Below are positions 54,926 through 62,799 of a stretch of DNA of 64,000 bases, one piece after another; the first letter of the stretch is position 1; the number at the start of each line of letters is the position of its first letter. The translations under genes and the position numbers were made by a program. The stretch is from Alphaproteobacteria bacterium (GTDB lineage Bacteria; Pseudomonadota; Alphaproteobacteria; Rickettsiales; UBA3002). The notes beneath the pieces are model-generated. The model was given only the letters and a program-made list of their open reading frames with translations, did not search any database and was not told the origin of the DNA. Location: NCBI GenBank assembly GCA_017302575.1, contig JAFLDD010000001.1, forward strand, positions 1,615,409 to 1,679,408. The letters run 5' to 3'.

Positions 54926-55723
54926 CTAGTTTGGCGGTTTGGGTAGGTTTTTGGAAACGGAGAGTTTCTCTTCGCGTTGGGAGGGCTTTACAATATAGTG
55001 AATCCCCTTACGGGCGAGCTTAATGGCTTGCCAATGAATGAGCGCAATGGTGGTGAGGGTAACGAGTGGATGCCGCCAGAACACACGTCTCAGATTGGCT
55101 CTGGTCAATGGTTCCAGCGAGCCAATGAGTGACGTCAGAAGCTGCTTTTCGCCATTCTCATGGGTATAATCAATCCAGATGCCAAGCTTTCCTTCCTGAT
55201 GTGCAATTCGGAAATGATAGGTTCCGTGGCGTTCTAAAAAGGGCGAGACATGGAACAGCTTATCGGCATGTAGCCATTGATCACTGTTAATAGGCGAATG
55301 GTCATTATTAGCGCAGAAATAGCTATGGGTTTCGCCAAAGGTATTATTCACTTCGGACAACATTGCGCGTATATTTTGCTGCGCGTCCATACATATCCAG
55401 AAGCTAACGGGGTTAAATACATAGCCCAGCACGCGCGGCATGGTGACGAGTGTAATATTGGCAATCTCATCACTAAAGCCTTGTTGGGCTAGAATCGTAC
55501 GTATCCATGTTTCAAGTGATGAACCGTCTTTAGCGCCGTGATCTTTATCATGAATGGTAAGCAAGCTTTTACGATTATAGCCTATGCGCCAACCATCATT
55601 CACTTTGGTAAGCTGTTGAAGCGGTAGTGCGAGATAGTAAGTGCCATACACAAATTGATTCACTTTGGGAAAAAGCCGCTTATGCATCACCTTCGCGGTG
55701 AAAATCTGTGGCGTTATTTCCAC
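54926..55723 (-). CDS. DUF1365 family protein
   Basis: The product is 265 aa from a GTG at 55723, which puts the family motif KVMHKRLFPKVNQFVYGTYY at the N-terminus. Further blocks are LVTMPRVLGYVFNPVSFW (the strongest DUF1365 signature), EVNNTFGETHSYF and KLFHVSPFLERHGTYHF. The C-terminus holds one amphipathic or membrane-contact segment. DUF1365 proteins stand between an FAD oxidoreductase and cyclopropane synthase in many bacteria and are implicated in fatty-acid modification. The biochemical step is not known. It overlaps the oxidoreductase stop by 10 nt. Confidence 0.93.
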   Translation of the reverse strand: MEITPQIFTAKVMHKRLFPKVNQFVYGTYYLALPLQQLTKVNDGWRIGYNRKSLLTIHDKDHGAKDGSSLETWIRTILAQQGFSDEIANITLVTMPRVLGYVFNPVSFWICMDAQQNIRAMLSEVNNTFGETHSYFCANNDHSPINSDQWLHADKLFHVSPFLERHGTYHFRIAHQEGKLGIWIDYTHENGEKQLLTSLIGSLEPLTRANLRRVFWRHPLVTLTTIALIHWQAIKLARKGIHYIVKPSQREEKLSVSKNLPKPPN

Positions 55724-56979
55724 GGTATCTCCACTCCCATGGCGCGGGTGAGTGTGACTGCGCTGAGCAACCCATCTTCATGGAAGCCATAGCGCTGATA
55801 GGCACCACAATACCAGATGCGATCAGTGCCTTGAATATCCTTGATGTGTTCTTGTGCAATGATTGCTGCTGTATCAAATACGGGGTGTTCCAACGTGGTG
55901 CGATTATGCACAAGATGCTCTGCAGGAGGGCGCGAGGGATTGAGCGTAACAATCAGATTCGTCTTGGTGGGGAGGGTTTGTAGCCGGTTCATCCAATAGC
56001 TGAGTGATACAGCAGGCTTTGCGTCGCGGCGCGTTTCTGAGTGGTATACCCAGCTTGCCCATGCACCTTTATGCTTCGGCATAAAACTCTCGTCACTATG
56101 TAATACGACTTCATTAGGCTGGTAGCGTATTGCACCTAAAATGTTGCGCTCAGCCTCGGTCGGATTTTGCAGCATATGAAGTGCTTGATCGCTATGGCAG
56201 GCGAGAATCACCTGATCGTAAGTGGCGCTGCCACCTTGTGTGTCGCGGACTTCGATGCCCTGTGCCGTGCGGGTAATAGCGCTGGCGCCGCACTCTAGTT
56301 TGATGCGATCACGAAACGGTGCGGTGAGGCGCTTCACATACTCACGACTGCCACCATCCACCGTGTACCATTGTGGCTGATCGTTGACGCTAAGCAGCCC
56401 GTGATTATCAAAGAATCGTATGAAGCTGCGCGCGGGGAAGGCCAACATTTGTTCGAGCGGTGTGCTCCAAATGGCTGCACCCATCGCAAGTAGATAATAA
56501 TGACGGAACCATGCACCCATTCTCAGCGCATCGAGGCATTCGCCTAATGTCACGCTTGGGTCTTTATCCAAAAATGCTTTGGATGCCTTATTGAAACGCA
56601 AAATGTCGGCAATCATGCGCAAAAATTGTGGGCGGAGAAGATTGCGCTTTTGTGCAAACAAGTTGCCGATCGACTGTGTGCCGTATTCCAGCCAGTGATG
56701 GTCGATGCTGGCGCCAAACGACATATCGCTCTTTTTGACGGGCACGTTCAGATGGTTAAATAAGCCCGTTAAAAGAGGGTAATTGCGGTAGTTAAATACA
56801 ATAAAACCCGTATCAACGGGGATAGCGCCATCAGGCGTTTGGGCTTCAATTGTTCGGCTGTGACCGCCGATGTACGCGTTCTTTTCGTAGACGGTGATAT
56901 CATGGTGCGGATGAAGAATGTAAGCGGCGCCAAGGCCAGAAATTCCAGAACCAATAACCGCAATTGACTGGCGTTGCAT
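55714..56979 (-). CDS. FAD-dependent amine-oxidase-like oxidoreductase
   Basis: The product is 421 aa. The FAD motif is IAVIGSGISGLGAAYILHPHH at the N-terminus, followed by EKNAYIGGHSRTIE and TGFIVFNYRNYPLLTGLF, typical of the oxidoreductases that precede DUF1365 genes. C-terminal WYCGAYQRYGFHEDGLLSAV completes the FAD site. It is probably cytosolic and acts on acyl chains or other lipid groups with DUF1365 and cyclopropane synthase. It is the first gene of the overlapping lipid cluster. A 50-nt gap separates it from the upstream FAD/NAD(P) gene, leaving room for a promoter. Confidence 0.92.
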   Translation of the reverse strand: MQRQSIAVIGSGISGLGAAYILHPHHDITVYEKNAYIGGHSRTIEAQTPDGAIPVDTGFIVFNYRNYPLLTGLFNHLNVPVKKSDMSFGASIDHHWLEYGTQSIGNLFAQKRNLLRPQFLRMIADILRFNKASKAFLDKDPSVTLGECLDALRMGAWFRHYYLLAMGAAIWSTPLEQMLAFPARSFIRFFDNHGLLSVNDQPQWYTVDGGSREYVKRLTAPFRDRIKLECGASAITRTAQGIEVRDTQGGSATYDQVILACHSDQALHMLQNPTEAERNILGAIRYQPNEVVLHSDESFMPKHKGAWASWVYHSETRRDAKPAVSLSYWMNRLQTLPTKTNLIVTLNPSRPPAEHLVHNRTTLEHPVFDTAAIIAQEHIKDIQGTDRIWYCGAYQRYGFHEDGLLSAVTLTRAMGVEIPWK

Positions 56980-57029
56980 GAATACTCGTTGAGAGGTTTA
57001 CCCCATCACATATAGAGTGCTGTGTTGTG

Positions 57030-58256
57030 CTAGGCAAGCGCCACAAGCTGCTTGGCAAGTTGATCGGCTTGCACGCGCAGTTCTGGAACGGCAGTGGTTT
57101 CAAGCAATTCACCAATCAGTAGTGGGCCGATGGCGTAAAGATGTTTGCCGACTTTGAAGCCATCCGTTTTGACGCCAAAACCTGTTTCATGTGCCGTTAA
57201 TAATTGGTCGCGCAGTAATTGTTGCAGCAGTGGGTTACGCAAAGTCGTAGTACGGTATTCTTGGCCGATGCAGTGAATAGTTAGCGCCACTTTTGGCACG
57301 GCTGTCTTACGTGTGGCGATAATTTCTAGCTGTGTGTCGGCTTGTAATTGTGCCCAGATTTGGGGTGCCATGCGGTGGCGATGGATGTTCCAAAGACCGA
57401 AGTATTTATTCAAGAACCTGCGTCGCGCAGCAATGGTTTGTGATTTCCAAATAGTTTGCAAATGAGGGCGCAGACTGTCCACTACCTCTTGCCAACGGCG
57501 ATGTGTCGCGGCACGTTGTTTGAGGGTTTGGAATGCGTTGATGAGCGTGGTTGGCAAAGGATCTTCCCACCCATATTTTAGTGGGTCTTTGAGGTGGGGT
57601 TGTGGAATTCTGCCACTGCGTGAAGCAAGGTAGATTTTGCCTTTAAAGCCACGGGCGCGCAGGGTGAGAAAGGCGTCCACGCCAGTAAGTCCTGCGCCTA
57701 GAATCAGCACCTGTTCATCATTGGTTGGCAAGGGATGCTCGAGCAATTCCCATGGGCTAATCGTGCTGCTCATGCTTTTTTGCTGCGCCGCTTCATTGCC
57801 CGTTGCCAGAACCACCTTGTGTGCGGATATGGTTTGAGTCGCTGTGGTAATCATGCGGTCTTTGCTGATCGCGGTGACCTCTTCCTCGATAAGCTCAATG
57901 TCGTGATCTTCATTATTCAATGCTGCGTCTAATATGAGGTCGATATAGTCGCCGTAAAATAAGCGCGGCACGAAGTCACTCTTTGTATAATGCTTAGTGT
58001 CAGGCTGGGTTGCGAGCCAGTCAACAAAATGGGTGGGTGCGTCGGGGAAGGCGCTCATATTATGTGCGGGGACGTTTAGCAGGTGATGGATATCCTCCGT
58101 GCTATAGGCTGCACCGCGTCCAACATTGCTGCGCGAGAAAAGTGCAATACGAAGCGGTTTTTGGGCGTAGCGCAAACAATTGGCTAGCGTGATAACGCCC
58201 GAGAAGCCGCCGCCAATAATTGCAATATCAAATGTTTGAGGCGTGGTATTGTTCAT
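57030..58256 (-). CDS. FAD/NAD(P)-binding protein
   Basis: The product is 408 aa. The N-terminal FAD motif is IAIIGGGFSGVITLANCLR, with the family pattern GRGAAYSTEDIHHLLNVPAHNMSAF after it. A second Rossmann motif VLILGAGLTGVDAFLTLRARG near residue 165 binds NAD(P). This matches the YdhS-like FAD/NAD(P)-binding group, whose substrates are unknown. Its start overlaps the DUF6356 gene by 29 nt. Position suggests a redox role near the lipid cluster, but no partner is certain. Confidence 0.88.
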   Translation of the reverse strand: MNNTTPQTFDIAIIGGGFSGVITLANCLRYAQKPLRIALFSRSNVGRGAAYSTEDIHHLLNVPAHNMSAFPDAPTHFVDWLATQPDTKHYTKSDFVPRLFYGDYIDLILDAALNNEDHDIELIEEEVTAISKDRMITTATQTISAHKVVLATGNEAAQQKSMSSTISPWELLEHPLPTNDEQVLILGAGLTGVDAFLTLRARGFKGKIYLASRSGRIPQPHLKDPLKYGWEDPLPTTLINAFQTLKQRAATHRRWQEVVDSLRPHLQTIWKSQTIAARRRFLNKYFGLWNIHRHRMAPQIWAQLQADTQLEIIATRKTAVPKVALTIHCIGQEYRTTTLRNPLLQQLLRDQLLTAHETGFGVKTDGFKVGKHLYAIGPLLIGELLETTAVPELRVQADQLAKQLVALA

Positions 58257-58536
58257 AACTCTCGAGCAGTTTGCTTGCAGGGATGCGGTTTTTCATGATC
58301 GCATAGAGTGCAGTAATTTCATTGCTTCCTGTTTTAGTGAACAGAAACGGAAAAATACCATGCAGTAAAATAGCGATGCCTGCCCATAACATGCGGCCCG
58401 ACATACGGATGGTAAACCCTAAATGCTCAAGGTAGGTTTCACCCGTTGCTTTGGGGTGTTCGGTGAATGCCTCATTCAGCTTTGTAGTAACTTTTTGCGC
58501 CACTTCCTGCGCGATTCCCTTATATTCAGGTTTCAT
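58228..58536 (-). CDS. DUF6356 family small membrane protein
   Basis: The product is 102 aa. The family pattern is clear: GETYLEHLGFTIRMSGRML, a hydrophobic helix WAGIAILLHGIFPFLF, then TKTGSNEITALYAIMKNRI. It is a small inner-membrane protein with one or two helices and no known activity. A good ribosome site (GGAGGTAACG) stands before the ATG. It overlaps the FAD/NAD(P) gene by 29 nt and lies 9 nt after the SDR stop, so it belongs to the same long minus-strand transcript. Confidence 0.82.
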   Translation of the reverse strand: MKPEYKGIAQEVAQKVTTKLNEAFTEHPKATGETYLEHLGFTIRMSGRMLWAGIAILLHGIFPFLFTKTGSNEITALYAIMKNRIPASKLLESYEQYHASNI

Positions 58537-58545
58537 CGTTACCTC

Positions 58546-59250
58546 CTAATTACGTGCTCTTACTATTTTACCATGCGGTGCTTTCTCACCCGCCAAGTCG
58601 ATAAATAATTCGGTCAATGACTCTGGTGTTGGTAAGCTGGTTGGGTCTTCGCCAGGAAAAGCCTGTGCGCGCATTTTGGTGCGTACGGCGCCTGGGTCAA
58701 GCAGATTCACTTTAATGGGTGTTTGCTTCACTTCTGCTGCATAGGTGAGCGTGAGATGCTCAAGCGCTGCTTTGCTGGCGGCATAAGGCCCCCAATAGGC
58801 AATAGGTGCTGCCGCCGCACCTGAAGTGACCATCACCACGCGGCCTGAAGCAGACATGCGAAGTAATGGGTCCATCGCGCGGATGAGTCGGTAATTTGCG
58901 GTCACATTCACCTTGAAAACGTCTTCAAATTCTATCGGCGCAGCATGGGCGAGGGGAGACAGCGAGCCAAGCATGGCCGCGTTGCCAATCATGATATCCA
59001 GCTTCTTGAAGCGCTCATAAATCGTGGCGCCTAGCGCATCAATCATGTCACCTTGGCGTATATCGAGCGGCACGAGAGTTGCGCTCGATCCTGTTATTCT
59101 GCGAATGTCGTCGTCTACTTCCTCAAGCCCGCCAACCGTACGTGCGGTGAGAATCACATGCGCACCTTCTTTGGCGAAGGCTTTGGCCACCGCAGCTCCA
59201 ATGCCGCGTGAGGCACCTGTAATCAGTGCGATTTTACCGTTGAGACGCAT
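58546..59250 (-). CDS. Short-chain dehydrogenase/reductase following purF
   Basis: The 234-aa SDR has cofactor motif ALITGASRGIGAAVAKAFA near residue 8, NAAMLG in the middle and the catalytic Ser in VTSGAAAAP with Tyr-x-x-x-Lys in YAASKAALEHL. The substrate is unknown. An SDR at this position right after purF is common in alphaproteobacteria. Its ATG overlaps the purF stop (TAATG), so translation is coupled. Confidence 0.92.
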   Translation of the reverse strand: MRLNGKIALITGASRGIGAAVAKAFAKEGAHVILTARTVGGLEEVDDDIRRITGSSATLVPLDIRQGDMIDALGATIYERFKKLDIMIGNAAMLGSLSPLAHAAPIEFEDVFKVNVTANYRLIRAMDPLLRMSASGRVVMVTSGAAAAPIAYWGPYAASKAALEHLTLTYAAEVKQTPIKVNLLDPGAVRTKMRAQAFPGEDPTSLPTPESLTELFIDLAGEKAPHGKIVRARN

Positions 59251-60686
59251 TAGGCTACTTCTTTGACAAAGAGATCCGCTTGTTTACCACCAAGCCCCTG
59301 CTCATTATCGGTAAGGGCGATGGGGTATTCACCTGTGAAGCACGCGTCGCAATATTGAGGGATCTCGTTGTTGCGTTTGGCTTCACCCACCGCACGGTAC
59401 AAGCCATCGATCGTCAGGAAGGCGAGGGAGTCTGCACCAATCAGTTCACACATTTCGTCGATCGTATAGTTAGCGGCCATGAGCTGCGAACGCTCTGGCG
59501 TGTCGACACCGTAAAAGCATGAGTTTGTCGTTGGCGGTGAGGCGATGCGCATATGCACTTCTTTTGCGCCAGCTTCACGTACCATGGCGACGATTTTTTT
59601 ACTAGTCGTGCCGCGTACGATCGAGTCGTCCACCAAGATCACTTTCTTACCAGCGATCATGGAAGTATTGGCGTTATGTTTCAGCTTCACCCCAAGGTGG
59701 CGCACTTGATCGGTAGGTTCGATAAAGGTGCGGCCCACATAGTGATTGCGAATAATGCCCAACTCGAACGGAATGCCTGAGGCTTGCGAATAACCCAGTG
59801 CCGAGGGAACGCCAGAGTCAGGAACAGGCACAACAATATCTGCTTTTACCTTCTTCTCTTTTGCTAGTTCTGCGCCGATGCGCTTGCGCATGTTATAGAC
59901 GTTCTTATGCTCCATAAAACTGTCGGGACGCGCAAAATACACGTATTCGAAGATGCAGAAACGATGGGTGGATTGTGTGAATGGATACAGGCTCTCAATG
60001 CCATCTTTGCGAATCACAATCATCTCGCCTGGTTCGATATCGCGTTCGAAGCGCGCACCAATAATATCCAGTGCGCAGGTTTCAGATGCGAGGACGTGTG
60101 CATCGCCCAAACGTCCTAGTACGAGTGGACGCACACCATTAGGATCGCGCGCGCCAATCAGCGCGTCTTTGGTAAGCATAACGAGCGAATAAGCACCTTC
60201 CACTTGCTTTAGTGCGTCAATGATGCGGTCTTCAACGGTAATGCCCGTAGAAAGTGCCACCAGATGTACAATCACTTCTGTGTCGGAAGTGGATTGGAAA
60301 AGTGAACCGCGTGCGATGAGGTCTTTTTTAATCGTCAGCGCGTTGGTGAGGTTGCCATTATGCGCCACGCCGAATCCACCGATGGAAAGCTCGGCAAAGA
60401 AGGGTTGCACATTGCGCAGCATGGTTTCACCCGTGGTCGAGTAACGGTTGTGACCAATTGCGCTTTGGCCGACGAGTTTCTTCATGATCTCTGGCGTATT
60501 GAAATTATCGCCAACTAAGCCCAAGGCGCGGTATGGATAGAACTTCTCGCCATCCGTGCTGACGATACCGGCTGCCTCTTGGCCACGATGCTGGAGCGCG
60601 TGTAATCCCAACGCTGTGTGGGCGGCTGCATCCGATGAGCCGAAGATGCCAAAGACGCCACATTCGTCGTGGAATTTATCAAACAT
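59250..60686 (-). CDS. purF: Amidophosphoribosyltransferase
   Basis: The first step of purine synthesis: PRPP plus glutamine to phosphoribosylamine. The product is 478 aa. The start is the ATG at 60686 (MFDKFHDECGVFG), so the nucleophile is Cys9 after a short propeptide that would be removed. The glutaminase half has GHNRYSTTGE and GVAHNGNLTNA. The PRPP motif is VILVDDSIVRGTTSKK. Cysteines in FCIFEYVYF and YCDACFTGE match the Fe-S ligands of the B. subtilis-type enzyme. Its start overlaps the cvpA stop (TAATG). Confidence 0.97.
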   Translation of the reverse strand: MFDKFHDECGVFGIFGSSDAAAHTALGLHALQHRGQEAAGIVSTDGEKFYPYRALGLVGDNFNTPEIMKKLVGQSAIGHNRYSTTGETMLRNVQPFFAELSIGGFGVAHNGNLTNALTIKKDLIARGSLFQSTSDTEVIVHLVALSTGITVEDRIIDALKQVEGAYSLVMLTKDALIGARDPNGVRPLVLGRLGDAHVLASETCALDIIGARFERDIEPGEMIVIRKDGIESLYPFTQSTHRFCIFEYVYFARPDSFMEHKNVYNMRKRIGAELAKEKKVKADIVVPVPDSGVPSALGYSQASGIPFELGIIRNHYVGRTFIEPTDQVRHLGVKLKHNANTSMIAGKKVILVDDSIVRGTTSKKIVAMVREAGAKEVHMRIASPPTTNSCFYGVDTPERSQLMAANYTIDEMCELIGADSLAFLTIDGLYRAVGEAKRNNEIPQYCDACFTGEYPIALTDNEQGLGGKQADLFVKEVA

Positions 60687-61351
60687 TACTTCCCGCTTTC
60701 CATTTCGTTTTGAAGATCTTCCATCGTTGGCCATTTTGGTTCTTCGGTGGGGTCGTTATCTTCGTTCAGCATTCTTTCGTCGGTCGAAGTTTCGTCTTTC
60801 AATTCTTCGATGGCGTTCTTTTCTGCAGCTTCTTTGAGTGTGGAAATATCGGCCAGATATTCTGGCGCAATCGCCGCCAACCATTTTGCAGACTGCTCAA
60901 CATAAGGTTTGGTCATCGAGGTTTTGAGAAAGTCTGGTTGCTTGTCCTCGTCTTCGGAAATCATGATGCTCATGGTGAAGTAACCAATCGACACCAACAA
61001 TATGCCGCGTGCGACACCGAATAGAAGTCCCAAGATATTATCCATCGCGCCGACTTCGCTGCCTGTTTTAAGCATCTTGAGAAGCATGCGGTTAAAAATT
61101 GATATGCCCAATAGCGCGGTGATGTAGGTGCTCATCGAAGCGAAGCCGCTTGCCACCATGGTGCTTTTAACGTGTGGCTTAATGTAAGCCGCAACATCGG
61201 GGAACACGTAGAGGGTGATAAGACCAGCCCCAACCCATGCGCCTAGCGAGAGTAGTTCGCGTACAAATCCGCGAAAGAGCGACAAGAGGGCGGAAAGTAC
61301 GATGACGCCGAGTACGATGGCATCGAAGATATTGATCGTTGTTTCAACCAT
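60686..61351 (-). CDS. cvpA: CvpA family membrane protein
   Basis: The 221-aa inner-membrane protein has four hydrophobic segments in the first 135 residues. It starts NIFDAIVLGVIVLSALLSLFRGFVRELLSLG, the CvpA pattern, and then has an acidic C-terminal tail of about 70 residues rich in Glu and Asp. CvpA is needed for colicin V secretion in E. coli and for envelope integrity, but its activity is unknown. It lies between radA and purF, an arrangement common in alphaproteobacteria, and its stop overlaps purF. Confidence 0.93.
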   Translation of the reverse strand: MVETTINIFDAIVLGVIVLSALLSLFRGFVRELLSLGAWVGAGLITLYVFPDVAAYIKPHVKSTMVASGFASMSTYITALLGISIFNRMLLKMLKTGSEVGAMDNILGLLFGVARGILLVSIGYFTMSIMISEDEDKQPDFLKTSMTKPYVEQSAKWLAAIAPEYLADISTLKEAAEKNAIEELKDETSTDERMLNEDNDPTEEPKWPTMEDLQNEMESGK

Positions 61352-61355
61352 GGAA

Positions 61356-62714
61356 CTATAACCCCACTATCCATTTCACAAGGTCTTCTACATGATGCAT
61401 CCGCTCACTGCCAAGCGATTTTCCAGCCTTGGTGGATGCTGGAATAAGTGCCTTTGTAAAGCCTAGCTTCTCGGCTTCCTTGAGGCGTGCATCTACCCGT
61501 GAAACGGCGCGCACTTCGCCTGTCAGGCCCACTTCGCCCACCGCGATTAAGCCTTGGGGTAAGGGTTTATCGAGCAGCGCAGAGAGTAAGGCGGCGGCGG
61601 CAGCGAGGTCGGCTGCGGGCTCGCCAACTTTCATGCCACCCGCGACATTCAAGAAAACCTCTTTATCGGCAAAGCGCATGCCAGCACGGGCTTCGAGTAC
61701 GGCGAGAATCATCGCAAGGCGTTGCGAGTCAAACCCTACGGTGGCGCGACGTGGCGTGGACATCATAGATGGTGAAACCAGTGCCTGAATCTCGCACAAG
61801 ATGGGGCGCGTGCCTTCCATACCTGCGAAAACAGCCGCACCGCTAATCGCGCTTTCGCGCTCTTCCAAAAAGAGGGAGGAGGGATTTGCCACTTCTTCCA
61901 ACCCTTTGTCGCTCATATTAAATACACCGATTTCGTCGGTCGCGCCGAAGCGGTTCTTTACCGCACGCAGAATGCGATATTGGTGGCCACGGTCGCCCTC
62001 AAAATAGAGTACCGTGTCGACCATATGTTCGAGCACGCGTGGGCCTGCGATCTGCCCATCTTTGGTGACATGACCCACAAGGATGAGCGCAAATCCACGC
62101 TTCTTTGCAGCACGAATCAACTCATGCGCGGAGGCGCGAACTTGTGCGACGGTTCCGGGTGCGGAATCAAGCGAATCTACGAACATGGTCTGGATGGAGT
62201 CGATGATAACGACGCGGTGGGTTTCGTTCTTATCAATGGTGGCGAGGATATCGCGCACATTGTTGGCGGCGGCGAGTTGAACGGGGGCTTTTTCAGCGCC
62301 TAAGCGTTGCGAGCGAAGCTGAACCTGTGCGGTCGATTCCTCCCCCGTGATGTAGCAGACGTCTTCGCCGCGTTTGGCGAGTGCGGCGACGGCCTGAAGT
62401 AGCAAAGTAGATTTGCCGATGCCTGGGTCACCACCCAAAAGAATGGCGGAGCCTTCGACCAAACCGCCACCCAATACGCGGTCGAGCTCGGCAATCCCTG
62501 TTGTCATGCGTTCAGGCAGTTCGGCTTTTTCAGCCAGCGAGACAAGCTCTAACCCCTTACCCTTACCTGCTGATAAGCCCTTGGGTACGGTGGCGACTGT
62601 CTCCTCGACATAACTGTTCCATTCCCCGCAACCTTCACATTTTCCTACCCATTTTCGGCTTTGCGTACCGCAGGACTGGCAGACATAAAGTGTGGTGCTG
62701 GCGGCTTTGGACAT
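61356..62714 (-). CDS. radA: DNA repair protein RadA
   Basis: The 452-aa RecA-like ATPase drives branch migration in recombination. The N-terminal zinc finger has cysteines at 12, 15, 26 and 29. Walker A is GGDPGIGKSTLLLQ, Walker B VVIIDSIQTM, and the RadA-specific motif KNRFGATDEIGVF is present. The C-terminal Lon-like domain has VFLNVAGGMKVGEPAADLA. I use the ATG at 62714 (MSKAASTT); an upstream reading would add about 60 residues before the zinc finger. It is the first gene of the long minus-strand run. Confidence 0.97.
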   Translation of the reverse strand: MSKAASTTLYVCQSCGTQSRKWVGKCEGCGEWNSYVEETVATVPKGLSAGKGKGLELVSLAEKAELPERMTTGIAELDRVLGGGLVEGSAILLGGDPGIGKSTLLLQAVAALAKRGEDVCYITGEESTAQVQLRSQRLGAEKAPVQLAAANNVRDILATIDKNETHRVVIIDSIQTMFVDSLDSAPGTVAQVRASAHELIRAAKKRGFALILVGHVTKDGQIAGPRVLEHMVDTVLYFEGDRGHQYRILRAVKNRFGATDEIGVFNMSDKGLEEVANPSSLFLEERESAISGAAVFAGMEGTRPILCEIQALVSPSMMSTPRRATVGFDSQRLAMILAVLEARAGMRFADKEVFLNVAGGMKVGEPAADLAAAAALLSALLDKPLPQGLIAVGEVGLTGEVRAVSRVDARLKEAEKLGFTKALIPASTKAGKSLGSERMHHVEDLVKWIVGL

Positions 62715-62799
62715 ACAAAAAATCCTTATTTCATGGCCGCTTGTCATAATTTCGTAACGCTTGGCGGCTAGATTGGGGTATAGTCCTAGGCAGTAGCAC

